Below are positions 1-7,802 of a DNA stretch of 64,000 nt, piece by piece. A program made the translations under genes and the position numbers. The notes beneath the pieces are model-generated. The model was not told where the DNA came from. It worked only from the letters and a program-made list of their open reading frames with translations, and made no database searches. Origin of the DNA: Bacteroidia bacterium (GTDB taxonomy: Bacteria > Bacteroidota > Bacteroidia > B-17B0 > Aurantibacillaceae); contig JAEUTP010000007.1 in assembly GCA_016787705.1 (NCBI GenBank), positions 124,001 through 188,000 of the forward strand, read 5' to 3'. Position 1 is the first letter of the stretch, and every line of letters begins with the position of its first letter.

Positions 1-640
1 CTTCAGCGCTGCAGTTTTCGGTAAACGAAACTAACTTAATATAACCTGTTTCACCATTTGGCAGCATTCCAAAATAAGGTACTGCTTTAGCCTTTATTTC
101 TTCTCGCACCAGGTTTAGTTCTACCGGTGTTGTTTGTCCTACTTTAATTATTTTTAATTTTATTGGCGTGCCCGCGTTGCCTTTTAATAAGCCTGAAATG
201 TTATCGCTGTTCTTACCTTCTACATTATTACCATTAATACCAATTATTTGGTCTCCGGCCCTAATGCCAGCTTTATAAGCGGCAAAACCTTCGTAGGGCT
301 CGCCAATAATTAATTTGCCATTAATATCGTTTACCTGCGCGCCAATGCCACCATACTCGCCCGTGGTCATAAAACGGTAATCTTCTATATCATTCTCGGT
401 ATAATAAACGGTGTAAGGGTCTAAAGAGCCAAGCATAGCGTCAATGCTGGTTTTCATTAACTGGCCCGGCCTGGTTTCATCAACATAAGCCACATTTAAT
501 TCGCGGTAAACGGCATTAAAAATATCCAGGTTCTTGCTTATCTCAAAATAATCGGGGGTATAGGCTGCGCCAATAATAATAACAGCGGTTAGAGACAAGC
601 CTGCCACCCATTTTTTTATGGTTTTCTTCGCAAATATCAT
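1..640 (-). CDS. S41 family C-terminal processing peptidase, N-terminal part (runs off the window)
   Basis: The frame opens with ATG at 640 on the minus strand and runs off the left edge, so only about 213 residues are visible. Residues 9-27 form a hydrophobic signal anchor. A short helical segment follows (DYFEISKNLDIFNAVYREL, then DPYTVYYTENDIEDY), which is the usual N-terminal domain of CtpA/Prc-like S41 peptidases. Residues about 92-170 look like a PDZ domain (GGIGAQV, AGIRAGDQIIGINGN). The next strands (YFGMLPNGETGYIKLVSF) begin the S41 catalytic fold. The catalytic Ser and Lys lie outside the window. These enzymes are periplasmic or membrane-anchored and cleave C-termini of envelope proteins. 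Family assignment is secure; the substrate is unknown. Confidence 0.93.
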   Translation of the reverse strand, partial: MIFAKKTIKKWVAGLSLTAVIIIGAAYTPDYFEISKNLDIFNAVYRELNVAYVDETRPGQLMKTSIDAMLGSLDPYTVYYTENDIEDYRFMTTGEYGGIGAQVNDINGKLIIGEPYEGFAAYKAGIRAGDQIIGINGNNVEGKNSDNISGLLKGNAGTPIKLKIIKVGQTTPVELNLVREEIKAKAVPYFGMLPNGETGYIKLVSFTENCSAE

Positions 641-748
641 AGTTAAAATATCAACCTAAATTAGCTAAAAATGTTCAGTCGGGCAGAAAGTTGAGCCTTT
701 TTCTTCAATATTTTATACTTTTTTAATAAAAAACGGCAAAAAATACCT

Positions 749-756
749 TATCTTTG
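749..756 (+). promoter_or_regulatory. Bacteroidota-type -7 box upstream of queA
   Basis: TATCTTTG matches the TAnnTTTG -7 consensus of the Bacteroidota primary sigma factor. It lies about 140 bases upstream of the queA start, giving a long leader. That leader contains a 7-bp inverted repeat, TTGAGCC (810-816) and GGCTCAA (835-841). No riboswitch fold was recognised. This entry also covers the 257-base gap between the divergent S41 gene and queA. Confidence 0.5.
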
Positions 757-897
757 CCCTCCGAATTAATCCCGTAAGATTATGACATTTATTTTTTGAT
801 CAGTATTGCTTGAGCCGGGTACTGTATTATTCATGGCTCAACACTCAAAAAAATTTAAGTTTCATTTTCCTGCATTAAAACAAATAAAAAGAGAACT

Positions 898-1947
898 ATG
901 AAATTATCCATGTTTAAATTTAATCTGCCTAAAGAACTTATAGCAGAGCATCCGGCAAAAAACCGCGAAGATTCACGATTAATGGTAGTTGAGCGTGCCA
1001 CCGGAAAAATTAGCCATAAAAAATTTAAAGACATTATTAATTATTTTGATGATGGTGATGTTTTAGTATTGAACGATACAAAAGTATTTCCTGCACGTAT
1101 GTATGGAAACAAAGAAAAAACAGGTGCTAAAATTGAAGTATTCTTATTACGTGAATTGAACGCTGAAAGCCGTTTGTGGGATGTGTTAGTAGATCCTGCG
1201 CGTAAAATTCGTATTGGTAACAAATTATATTTTGGCGAGAACGATAATCTAGTTGCAGAGGTAATTGATAACACAACGTCTCGCGGTCGTACACTACGTT
1301 TCTTATACGATGGTAGTTATGAAGAATTCAGAAAAGTACTGTACGATTTGGGCGAAACACCATTACCAAAATATATTAAACGTGCTAATGAGCCAGAAGA
1401 TACTGAGCGTTACCAAACTGTATTTGCTAAGAACGAAGGCGCAGTTGCCGCGCCAACCGCAGGTTTACACTTTAGTCGCGAATTATTAAAACGTTTGGAA
1501 ATTAAAGGCGTACAATTTGCACCACTAACACTACACGTTGGTTTAGGAACTTTCAGAACTGTTGAGGTGGAAGATCTTACCAAACACAAAATGGAAAGCG
1601 AAGAAGCTTTGATCTCGAGCGATGCCTGTAAAATTGTAAACAACGCCAAAGCAAAAAAGAAAAAAGTTTGTGCTGTTGGTACAACTGTTATGCGTGGTAT
1701 CGAATCATCGGTTTCAACAACAGGAGAATTAAATCCTTATGTTGGTTGGACTAACAAATTTATTTTCCCGCCATACGAATTTAGCGTTGCTAATTGTATG
1801 ATCACTAATTTTCATATGCCAGAAAGCACTTTATTGATGATGGTAAGCGCATTTGGTGGTTACGATCTTATTAATAAAGCATACAAAGAAGCGATAAAAG
1901 AAAAATACCGCTTTTATTCTTATGGTGATGCCATGTTGATCCTTTAA
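898..1947 (+). CDS. queA: S-adenosylmethionine:tRNA ribosyltransferase-isomerase
   Basis: QueA transfers and isomerises the ribosyl part of AdoMet onto preQ1 at the wobble position of GUN-anticodon tRNAs, making epoxyqueuosine in the cytoplasm. The protein is 349 residues, the usual size. It shows the family's signature stretches: [19 protein letters not shown] near the N-terminus, [12 protein letters not shown], the highly conserved [21 protein letters not shown], and the C-terminal [21 protein letters not shown] at 898 is chosen because the conserved start FKFNLP follows at once. The gene stands alone with its own promoter and a strong terminator at 1964-2001. It uses CGT arginine and GGT glycine codons more than its neighbours, which may reflect higher expression. 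Identification is confident. Confidence 0.97.
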   Translation: MKLSMFKFNLPKELIAEHPAKNREDSRLMVVERATGKISHKKFKDIINYFDDGDVLVLNDTKVFPARMYGNKEKTGAKIEVFLLRELNAESRLWDVLVDPARKIRIGNKLYFGENDNLVAEVIDNTTSRGRTLRFLYDGSYEEFRKVLYDLGETPLPKYIKRANEPEDTERYQTVFAKNEGAVAAPTAGLHFSRELLKRLEIKGVQFAPLTLHVGLGTFRTVEVEDLTKHKMESEEALISSDACKIVNNAKAKKKKVCAVGTTVMRGIESSVSTTGELNPYVGWTNKFIFPPYEFSVANCMITNFHMPESTLLMMVSAFGGYDLINKAYKEAIKEKYRFYSYGDAMLIL

Positions 1948-1963
1948 TAAAAATAAAACGTCA

Positions 1964-2001
1964 AAAAAAATCCCTTTACTTTTCGGTAAAGGGATTTTTT
2001 T
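1964..2001 (+). terminator. Rho-independent terminator of queA
   Basis: A stem of about 16 bp pairs AAATCCCTTTAC on the left with GTAAAGGGATTT on the right across a short TTTTCG loop, and ends in a T-run. It starts 17 bases after the queA stop. Confidence 0.9.
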
Positions 2002-2030
2002 ATGAGTGTCATTCCAACGAAGGAGAAGGT

Positions 2031-2094
2031 AAATGTATTGTATACATTTGAGCCGGCTTGTGCGAAAGAAGAGATGCTTCTTTCGTCAGCACAA
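2031..2094. other. Two adjacent hairpins between queA and the convergent coiled-coil gene
   Basis: The first is AAATGTAT (2031-2038) with ATACATTT (2042-2049). The second is CGAAAGAAG (2063-2071) with CTTCTTTCG (2077-2085), flanked by TTGTG and CACAA, which extend the stem with a small bulge. The second could terminate the minus-strand gene that ends at 2100, though it has no clear U-tract. Confidence 0.5.
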
Positions 2095-2099
2095 CAAGG

Positions 2100-3020
2100 T
2101 CAATTCAATTTTATAGCGCTACTACCAATAACAACGCCATCGCAGGTAATTTCTATGGTATAATTGCCCGGCACTAATTCGCCGTTGCCTTCGCAATAGG
2201 TAACACCTGTAATCTCAACATTGGCATAATTTAATGTTTCTTTGCCGGCGTAGTAGCCGCTGCTTTTACCAAAATTAAATTTATAGGTTTCGTCGTAACT
2301 CTTTGCCATCTCTTTTCCATCAGGAGTCATTATTCTCACAAAAACAGTTTTTTCGCCAGCCTTGGCAATTTTATTTTCGCCTAAGCTAAAGGTTACTTTT
2401 ATTTTTTCGGTTTTACGCGCCTTAGTAGTTTCTACTTCTTTTTTGCCACCTTTTTTAAAGGCTACACCTTTTGCACTAATATTAAAGCAGGTTAAAATGC
2501 TACCTTTAACAATAGTGCTTTTTAATTCTTCTTTTTCTTTTATAAGCGTATTTTGTTTTTCCTTCTCAACATCCAGTTGCTTTAAAACTGTTTTCTTTTC
2601 GGCAACCAGGTTTTGATTTAATGTATTCAACGAGTCAATAGTTCTTACATAACCCTGCATAATAGCACGTAAGGTTTCTGCTTCTTTTCTTAATTTAGAA
2701 AGCATGTAGGCATCGCCTTTGTGTTTTTCGGCTTCTTTTATTAATTCTTCAATGCGGGCTTTCTTCTCATCAATATCTTTTTGCATAGCAGCATCTTTAG
2801 CTACCAAGCCGTCATAATCTTTTTGTAATACCAAAAGATCGGATTTTACATTATCGCGTTCAACAATAATAGTTTCGGTAACTATTTTTTGTTCAACAAC
2901 GTGGTCTTTCTCTTTTGAGAGTAACCAAATAGTATAACCATTTGTGCCAATTAAAAGCGCAATAATTATCCAAAGTATAATGCCCCGTTTTTTGTTTGAT
3001 TCTTGTTTTTCTTCACTCAT
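2100..3020 (-). CDS. Membrane-anchored coiled-coil protein of unknown function
   Basis: I do not recognise a named family. The 306-residue protein has a charged N-terminus, one transmembrane helix at about residues 13-33 (IILWIIIALLIGTNGYTIWLL), and a long Lys/Glu-rich coiled coil from about 40 to 175. A C-terminal beta-rich domain (about 180-306) holds strands such as KIKVTFSLGENKIA and VFVRIMTPDGKEM. The layout predicts an inner-membrane anchor with the coiled coil and C-terminal domain in the periplasm. Proteins of this layout are common as hypotheticals in Bacteroidota. A TATTTTTG -7 box at 3025-3032 on the minus strand sits just upstream of the start. It is divergent from comF with a 44-base gap. 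Confidence 0.8.
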   Translation of the reverse strand: MSEEKQESNKKRGIILWIIIALLIGTNGYTIWLLSKEKDHVVEQKIVTETIIVERDNVKSDLLVLQKDYDGLVAKDAAMQKDIDEKKARIEELIKEAEKHKGDAYMLSKLRKEAETLRAIMQGYVRTIDSLNTLNQNLVAEKKTVLKQLDVEKEKQNTLIKEKEELKSTIVKGSILTCFNISAKGVAFKKGGKKEVETTKARKTEKIKVTFSLGENKIAKAGEKTVFVRIMTPDGKEMAKSYDETYKFNFGKSSGYYAGKETLNYANVEITGVTYCEGNGELVPGNYTIEITCDGVVIGSSAIKLN

Positions 3021-3024
3021 AATA

Positions 3025-3055
3025 CAAAAATAACAAACAAAAAAGTGTATTTTCG
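3025..3055. promoter_or_regulatory. Divergent promoter pair between the coiled-coil gene and comF
   Basis: On the minus strand TATTTTTG (3025-3032) fits the TAnnTTTG -7 box for the gene starting at 3020. On the plus strand TATTTTCG (3048-3055) is a one-mismatch match ten bases before the comF start. Both assignments rest only on the motif. Confidence 0.4.
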
Positions 3056-3064
3056 ACTAATTCT

Positions 3065-3757
3065 ATGACACTTATTAACGACTTCCTGTCATTAATTTAC
3101 CCAAGGCATTGTGAGGCCTGTGCGAATAGCCTTTTTAAGCATGAAACCTTTATTTGCAACCATTGCAGGTTAAATTTACCTAAGAGCAATTATCATAAAA
3201 ATACCGAAAATGAGTTAAGTCGCACCTTTGCAGGCCGTGTTCCTTTACAAAACAGCCTTTGTTTTTACTTATTTGAAAAAAATGGAAAGGTTCAAAAACT
3301 GCTTCATGCTATAAAATATCAAAACCAAAAAGAGCTGGCCTTGTTTGTTGGCAATCTGTATGCAAAAGATCTCGAAAAGGAAGAAACTATTTATGATTTT
3401 GATGTAATAGTACCAGTGCCCCTTCATTATAAAAAATTAAACGCACGTGGTTTTAATCAAAGTGAATGGTTTGCAAAAGGTCTTGCAGGGGGATTAAAAA
3501 AGCCTTTGGACGTAAGCTCCTTTGAACGTACGCAGGAAACCAGCACGCAAACAAAAAAGAAAAAATATCAGCGCTGGGAAAATGTGGAAGGAATTTTTAG
3601 TTTAAAAAACAAACAAGCTTTTATAAACAAACATATTTTATTGGTAGATGATGTAATTACCACTGGTGCTACTATTGAAGCTGCCTGGATGGCCTTAAAA
3701 GATGTGGAAGGCATAACGCTGTCGGTGGCAAGTATTGCTTTTGCCGAAAGAAAATAA
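3065..3757 (+). CDS. comF: ComF family phosphoribosyltransferase-like protein
   Basis: The protein has 230 residues, the usual ComF length. An N-terminal zinc ribbon is built from two Cys pairs (C16/C19 and C31/C34). The C-terminal PRTase fold contains the PRPP-binding motif ILLVDDVITTGAT at residues 191-203. The middle segment DVIVPVPLHYKKLNARGFNQS is also diagnostic. ComF/GntX proteins are linked to DNA uptake and processing in competent bacteria, but no enzymatic substrate is firmly known. It lies between divergent and co-directional neighbours without an obvious operon. Family assignment is firm; the role in this organism is inferred from the family. Confidence 0.93.
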   Translation: MTLINDFLSLIYPRHCEACANSLFKHETFICNHCRLNLPKSNYHKNTENELSRTFAGRVPLQNSLCFYLFEKNGKVQKLLHAIKYQNQKELALFVGNLYAKDLEKEETIYDFDVIVPVPLHYKKLNARGFNQSEWFAKGLAGGLKKPLDVSSFERTQETSTQTKKKKYQRWENVEGIFSLKNKQAFINKHILLVDDVITTGATIEAAWMALKDVEGITLSVASIAFAERK

Positions 3758-3805
3758 TTTCTTTTGGGTATATTTTTCTGTAATTTTAAATTAATATCCG
3801 GGTTC

Positions 3806-5929
3806 ATGTTAAAAAAAGGATCACCATTTTTATTTCTACTGTTCGTTTTTTTATTTAACGATCCTGAAAAATTTTTTTCGCAAACCCGCGAAACAGACTC
3901 ACTTGTAGCGATCTTAAAAACCGTTAAAGAAGATACATCAAAGGTAAACCTCAGCGTTTTGCTTAGTAAAAAGCTTCATAACATTGGTGAATTGGATGCT
4001 TCTTTGCAATACGCAAAAACAGCTCGTGACCTTGCTATTAAATTAAATTTTAAAAAAGGAGAAGCAAAAGCATACAACCGCATCGGCAATATTTGCATGG
4101 ATTATGGAGATATTCCGGCCGCGTTAAAAAATCACGAGGCTGCATTAGCATTGCGTAAAGAGATAAATGATGAAGCCGGGCTTGCTTCTTCTTATAACGA
4201 TATTGGAAATTCGTATTACCTACAAGGCAATTACTTAAAGGCACTCGAAAGTTTTTTTGCTTCGTTAAGACTAAAAGAAAAATTAAATGATGAGAAGGCG
4301 CTTACCAGCGCTTACACAAATATTGGCAATGTATATTATGATCTCGGTAATTTTAAAGAGGCAATTAAATATCAATCGTTATCATTAAGGCTTGCAAAAA
4401 AACAAGATAATCAAATGGGTATTGCTTCTGCGCATAATAATTTGGGCATTGTGTATTACGGTTTACACAAATACAGGCAGGCCATCATTCACAATTCATT
4501 AAGCTTGGATATTTGCAGGCAGATAGGCGATAAAGCGGGTATGGCACGAGCGTATTCTAACATTGCCATTAATCTCGATCAGTTAGGCGCTTTTGAAGAA
4601 TCTATAAAAAATTGTTTTCATGCTTTGGCCATTCACCGGGAAATTGGTGATGAGCAGGGGCAGGAAATGGTGTACAATAATTTAACGGTTGCTTATTTTA
4701 ATTTAGGTAAATATAAAGAGGCAGAAGAATACGGCCTTCTATCGCTCGAACTTTCAGAAAAACTGGATGATCTTAAGGGTATAAAAGAATCGCACCAGGC
4801 ACTCTATCACCTATATAATTCACAAGAAAAATATAAAGAAGCCCTGTTGCACTATAATAAGTTTATTGGTGCAAAAGATAGTTTGATAAATGAAGAGAAC
4901 ACAAAAAAAACTGTTCGCCTGGAAATGAATTATATTTTCCAGAAAAAAGTGATTGAAGACAGTCTTCGCTCTGCTGATGAAAAAAGGATAGTGGCTATGG
5001 AATTAAAGCAGGAAAAACTGCAGCGTTATGGTTTGTATAGTGGATTGGCAATTGTACTATTATTTGCGGTATTTATGGTAAGCCGATTCAGGGTTTCGCA
5101 AAAACAGAAAAAAATTATTGAGCAACAAAAGAAAGAAGTTGAGCATCAAAAAGAACTGGTAGATGAAAAGCAAAAAGAGGTTATGGATTCTATTTATTAC
5201 GCTCGCCGTATTCAAAATGCTTTACTGGCCAGCGATAATTTATTAAAACACAACCTTAACGAACATTTTATTATTTATAAGCCCAAAGATATTGTAAGCG
5301 GCGATTTTTATTGGGCTACAAAAAGTAATAATAAATTTTATATGGTAACTGCGGATAGTACCGGCCATGGCGTACCCGGTGCTTTTATGAGCCTATTGAA
5401 TATAAGTTTTTTAAATGAGGCCATTACTGAAAAACGATTGTTAAAACCAAACGAAATATTAGATCACGCCAGACTGCGATTAATTAGTGCGCTTAAAAGT
5501 GACGGAAGCGAAGAAGGCGGTAAAGATGGAATGGATTGCATTTTAATAGCATTTGATATTTATAATAATAAATTAGAATACAGTGCGGCAAATAATTCGT
5601 TCTTCATTATAAGAAATAAAGAGTTGTTGTTACAGGCCGGCGATAAAATGCCTGTAGGCAGATCGCCTAAGGACAATGAGCCTTTTACATTACGTACTTT
5701 TGAGTTGCAAAAAGACGATATTATTTATACCATGACGGATGGTTTGCAGGATCAGTTTGGAGGACCAAAAGGAAAAAAATTCAAAAACAAACAATTACAG
5801 GAACTTATTTTAAACAATTCTCATTTACCATTGCCGGAACAAAAGCAAATTATTGAAACTACTTTTAATAACTGGAAAGGTAAGTTGGAACAATTAGATG
5901 ATGTTTGTGTGATCGGCATTAAAATTTAA
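3806..5929 (+). CDS. TPR-repeat sensor with C-terminal SpoIIE/PP2C phosphatase domain
   Basis: The chosen start is ATG 3806, because a signal peptide (MLKKGSPFLFLLFVFLF) follows it and the upstream in-frame extension is implausible. The 707-residue protein has a signal peptide, about eight TPR repeats (residues about 60-370, with repeated NNIGN/YNDIGN-type helices), a transmembrane helix near 409-430 and a coiled coil (KQKKIIEQQKKEVEHQKEL). It ends in a SpoIIE-type PP2C domain. Metal-binding motifs are visible: VSGDFYW, DSTGHGVPGAFMS, GMDCILIAFD, TDGLQDQFGG and DDVCVIGI. The TPRs are predicted to be periplasmic and the phosphatase cytoplasmic. Such proteins dephosphorylate an anti-sigma-antagonist-like partner. 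The 3' end overlaps the convergent DCC gene by 4 bases. Confidence 0.92.
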   Translation: MLKKGSPFLFLLFVFLFNDPEKFFSQTRETDSLVAILKTVKEDTSKVNLSVLLSKKLHNIGELDASLQYAKTARDLAIKLNFKKGEAKAYNRIGNICMDYGDIPAALKNHEAALALRKEINDEAGLASSYNDIGNSYYLQGNYLKALESFFASLRLKEKLNDEKALTSAYTNIGNVYYDLGNFKEAIKYQSLSLRLAKKQDNQMGIASAHNNLGIVYYGLHKYRQAIIHNSLSLDICRQIGDKAGMARAYSNIAINLDQLGAFEESIKNCFHALAIHREIGDEQGQEMVYNNLTVAYFNLGKYKEAEEYGLLSLELSEKLDDLKGIKESHQALYHLYNSQEKYKEALLHYNKFIGAKDSLINEENTKKTVRLEMNYIFQKKVIEDSLRSADEKRIVAMELKQEKLQRYGLYSGLAIVLLFAVFMVSRFRVSQKQKKIIEQQKKEVEHQKELVDEKQKEVMDSIYYARRIQNALLASDNLLKHNLNEHFIIYKPKDIVSGDFYWATKSNNKFYMVTADSTGHGVPGAFMSLLNISFLNEAITEKRLLKPNEILDHARLRLISALKSDGSEEGGKDGMDCILIAFDIYNNKLEYSAANNSFFIIRNKELLLQAGDKMPVGRSPKDNEPFTLRTFELQKDDIIYTMTDGLQDQFGGPKGKKFKNKQLQELILNNSHLPLPEQKQIIETTFNNWKGKLEQLDDVCVIGIKI

Positions 5930-6345
5930 AGATCTAAAAACCTTTCCCTGTCTTCTTTGGGAAGCAATTCGCAATTTTGTACGCGCCCAAAAATTTTCAT
6001 TCTTTTTTTTGCAATCAAGTCGTAAACCCAATTACGGATAAAAGGCGGAACAACAACAAACACAATCATTAATGGCCAAAGCCCTTTCATATAAGGAAAT
6101 AAGCGTAAAGCAGCGCAGGATTTAATGTAAGCAGAATGATCGCGTATTAAAATTACACTGTCTGTTTTTTCGCTTATCTCAAAATAAGATTTTAGTTCTT
6201 TACCCATGTTAGATTGCAGTGGTGCAAAATGCATGGTTTTATTTTTTTCCCGCTTCAAGAAAAACAATACGCTCCTGTTGCAAAAACCACATTCGCCATC
6301 AAACAATAAAATGGGCTGTTTTTTTAATATTTCATTAATGTGCAT
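5926..6345 (-). CDS. DCC-family thiol-disulfide oxidoreductase-like protein (DUF393)
   Basis: The 139-residue protein carries the family motif DGECGFC at residues 16-22, with a redox CxxC pair (C19/C22), followed by NRSVLFFLKRE. Later conserved parts are SVILIRD, SCAALRLFPYMKGLWPL and the hydrophobic VVPPFIRNWVYDLIAKKR. The DCC family is named for its predicted thioredoxin-like fold; the physiological reaction is not established. Its ATG overlaps the stop of the upstream haem-motif lipoprotein by one base (TAATG), so the two are probably translationally coupled, last in a three-gene minus-strand operon. Confidence 0.9.
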   Translation of the reverse strand: MHINEILKKQPILLFDGECGFCNRSVLFFLKREKNKTMHFAPLQSNMGKELKSYFEISEKTDSVILIRDHSAYIKSCAALRLFPYMKGLWPLMIVFVVVPPFIRNWVYDLIAKKRMKIFGRVQNCELLPKEDRERFLDL

Positions 6346-7802
6346 TATGGTCGCGTAAAAATAAAATAAGGATCCACGCTTAATTCGTAACGTTTTTGTA
6401 AGACAGAATAGGAGGAAAGATCAATAAAATTTAAAAAGCCGTTACGCCCGTTGCACATACTACTATGGTGAGGTGCGGGACCATTAGATTGAACATTACG
6501 CGATAAAACGTATAATAACTTTTTAGTTTCATCAATGGCCATGCCATGCGGCTGGTAACCTACTTTTAAATTAGAAACAGTAAAGCCCGCCGCATTTATT
6601 TTTGATATTAGGCCCATAGAATTTGGAAACGTTGTGCTGTCATAGGTGCAACTCACAAAATAACTGTTGTATACAGGCGAAAAAATAATTTCCTGTGGAT
6701 ATTTTCCGGTGCTTATTGTATTGGTAACAATACCCGATCCAATATCGTACACCCTTACATCATTTGATTTTTGACAGGTGATTAATAGTTGGTTGTTTTG
6801 CGACAAGACAATATCATGCGGGTCTAGCGATGAGCTTAAATTTTTTGCGCTCTCTAATAAAATATCATTAGAGCCCGAAAAAGCAGTGTCTATCTTCACT
6901 AAAAAATTTCCGGTTTGTGCACCAACATAAATATTTTCTTCCGTTGCATCCAAACAAATTGCATGTGGGTAATATTGGCCACCAATAAAATGTAATAGTT
7001 TTTTATTTACAAGATCAACTGCGGCAACACAACCGCTGGGGGTCCATGAGGCGCAATAAGCACGCTTGCTGTCTTTTGAAATTACAAAAGTGTTCCAATC
7101 GAGTGCATTATCTGTCCCTGTTCCTGCTGCCAATGGTGATAGAGGAATATCACCAACATAACTGTCATCGCTGCATTTAAATTTTTGCATGATATTATTA
7201 TTAATAAAAACAACATACCAGTATTTACCATCAGGCGATACCCTTACCTGGTGAGGCGATTCAATAGCGTTGGGCTTATTGCCAACTTCAATAAAGCGCA
7301 TGGGCAATTGTGTTTCGGCATCAAAAACTGTTACAACATCACAGCCCTGGTTAACAGCGTATAATTTTTTTCTTGATGGATTATCAGCCCATTTAACATT
7401 GCCATTAATATCGGGGGCACCGGCATCTATCCATTCTTTTATTTTTTTTACATCGTTGTAAGATAAAGCAGGTTTATTAAGTGGCATTGTGGGGCTATTT
7501 TGTAAACCCAATTCAGCATAAGTATTAATGTAATAACACAACGAAGAAAATTTACTGCTGTATGGAATAACCGGTTGACCATTATTACTTCCTGCAAACA
7601 TACTTTCCCAGGATTCGAGGTTGTAACCGCTTGCAGCCCCTGCGCTAATAGCATTATGACACCCTGAGACAGCACAGTTCTTTGAAATAATAATACTTAT
7701 ATCATCAGGATAATTTCCTTTACCGGTAAAACCAATGTCTTTTTTACATGAGAATAAAAAAGGAAGGATAAAGAAGGGTAAATATTTTATTTTCAGGTAC
7801 AA
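6345..7802 (-). CDS. Lipoprotein with c-type haem motif and YVTN-like beta-propeller
   Basis: Translation most likely begins at TTG 7802, directly after the stop of the upstream gene; the next Met is far inside the protein. A lipobox (FLPFLFSC, Cys about residue 19) predicts outer-membrane or periplasmic lipidation. Residues about 33-130 resemble the planctomycete-type cytochrome c domain: CAVSGCHN gives a CX4CH haem site rather than CXXCH, and MPLNKPALSYNDVKKIKEWIDAGAP is the usual distal segment. From about 140 to 485 the repeats SPHQVRVSPDGKYWYVVF, PHAICLDATEENIYV and PHGMAIDETKKLLYVLSR fit a beta-propeller of the YVTN/lactonase class. Electron transfer or redox binding at the envelope is inferred. 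Second gene of an operon with the FG-GAP T9SS protein and the DCC protein. Confidence 0.85.
   Translation of the reverse strand: MYLKIKYLPFFILPFLFSCKKDIGFTGKGNYPDDISIIISKNCAVSGCHNAISAGAASGYNLESWESMFAGSNNGQPVIPYSSKFSSLCYYINTYAELGLQNSPTMPLNKPALSYNDVKKIKEWIDAGAPDINGNVKWADNPSRKKLYAVNQGCDVVTVFDAETQLPMRFIEVGNKPNAIESPHQVRVSPDGKYWYVVFINNNIMQKFKCSDDSYVGDIPLSPLAAGTGTDNALDWNTFVISKDSKRAYCASWTPSGCVAAVDLVNKKLLHFIGGQYYPHAICLDATEENIYVGAQTGNFLVKIDTAFSGSNDILLESAKNLSSSLDPHDIVLSQNNQLLITCQKSNDVRVYDIGSGIVTNTISTGKYPQEIIFSPVYNSYFVSCTYDSTTFPNSMGLISKINAAGFTVSNLKVGYQPHGMAIDETKKLLYVLSRNVQSNGPAPHHSSMCNGRNGFLNFIDLSSYSVLQKRYELSVDPYFIFTRP

Noticed and set aside
898..1947. preQ1 or other riboswitch in the long queA leader
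   Set aside because: Only a 7-bp inverted repeat with an 18-base loop was visible; no preQ1 pseudoknot pattern was recognised.
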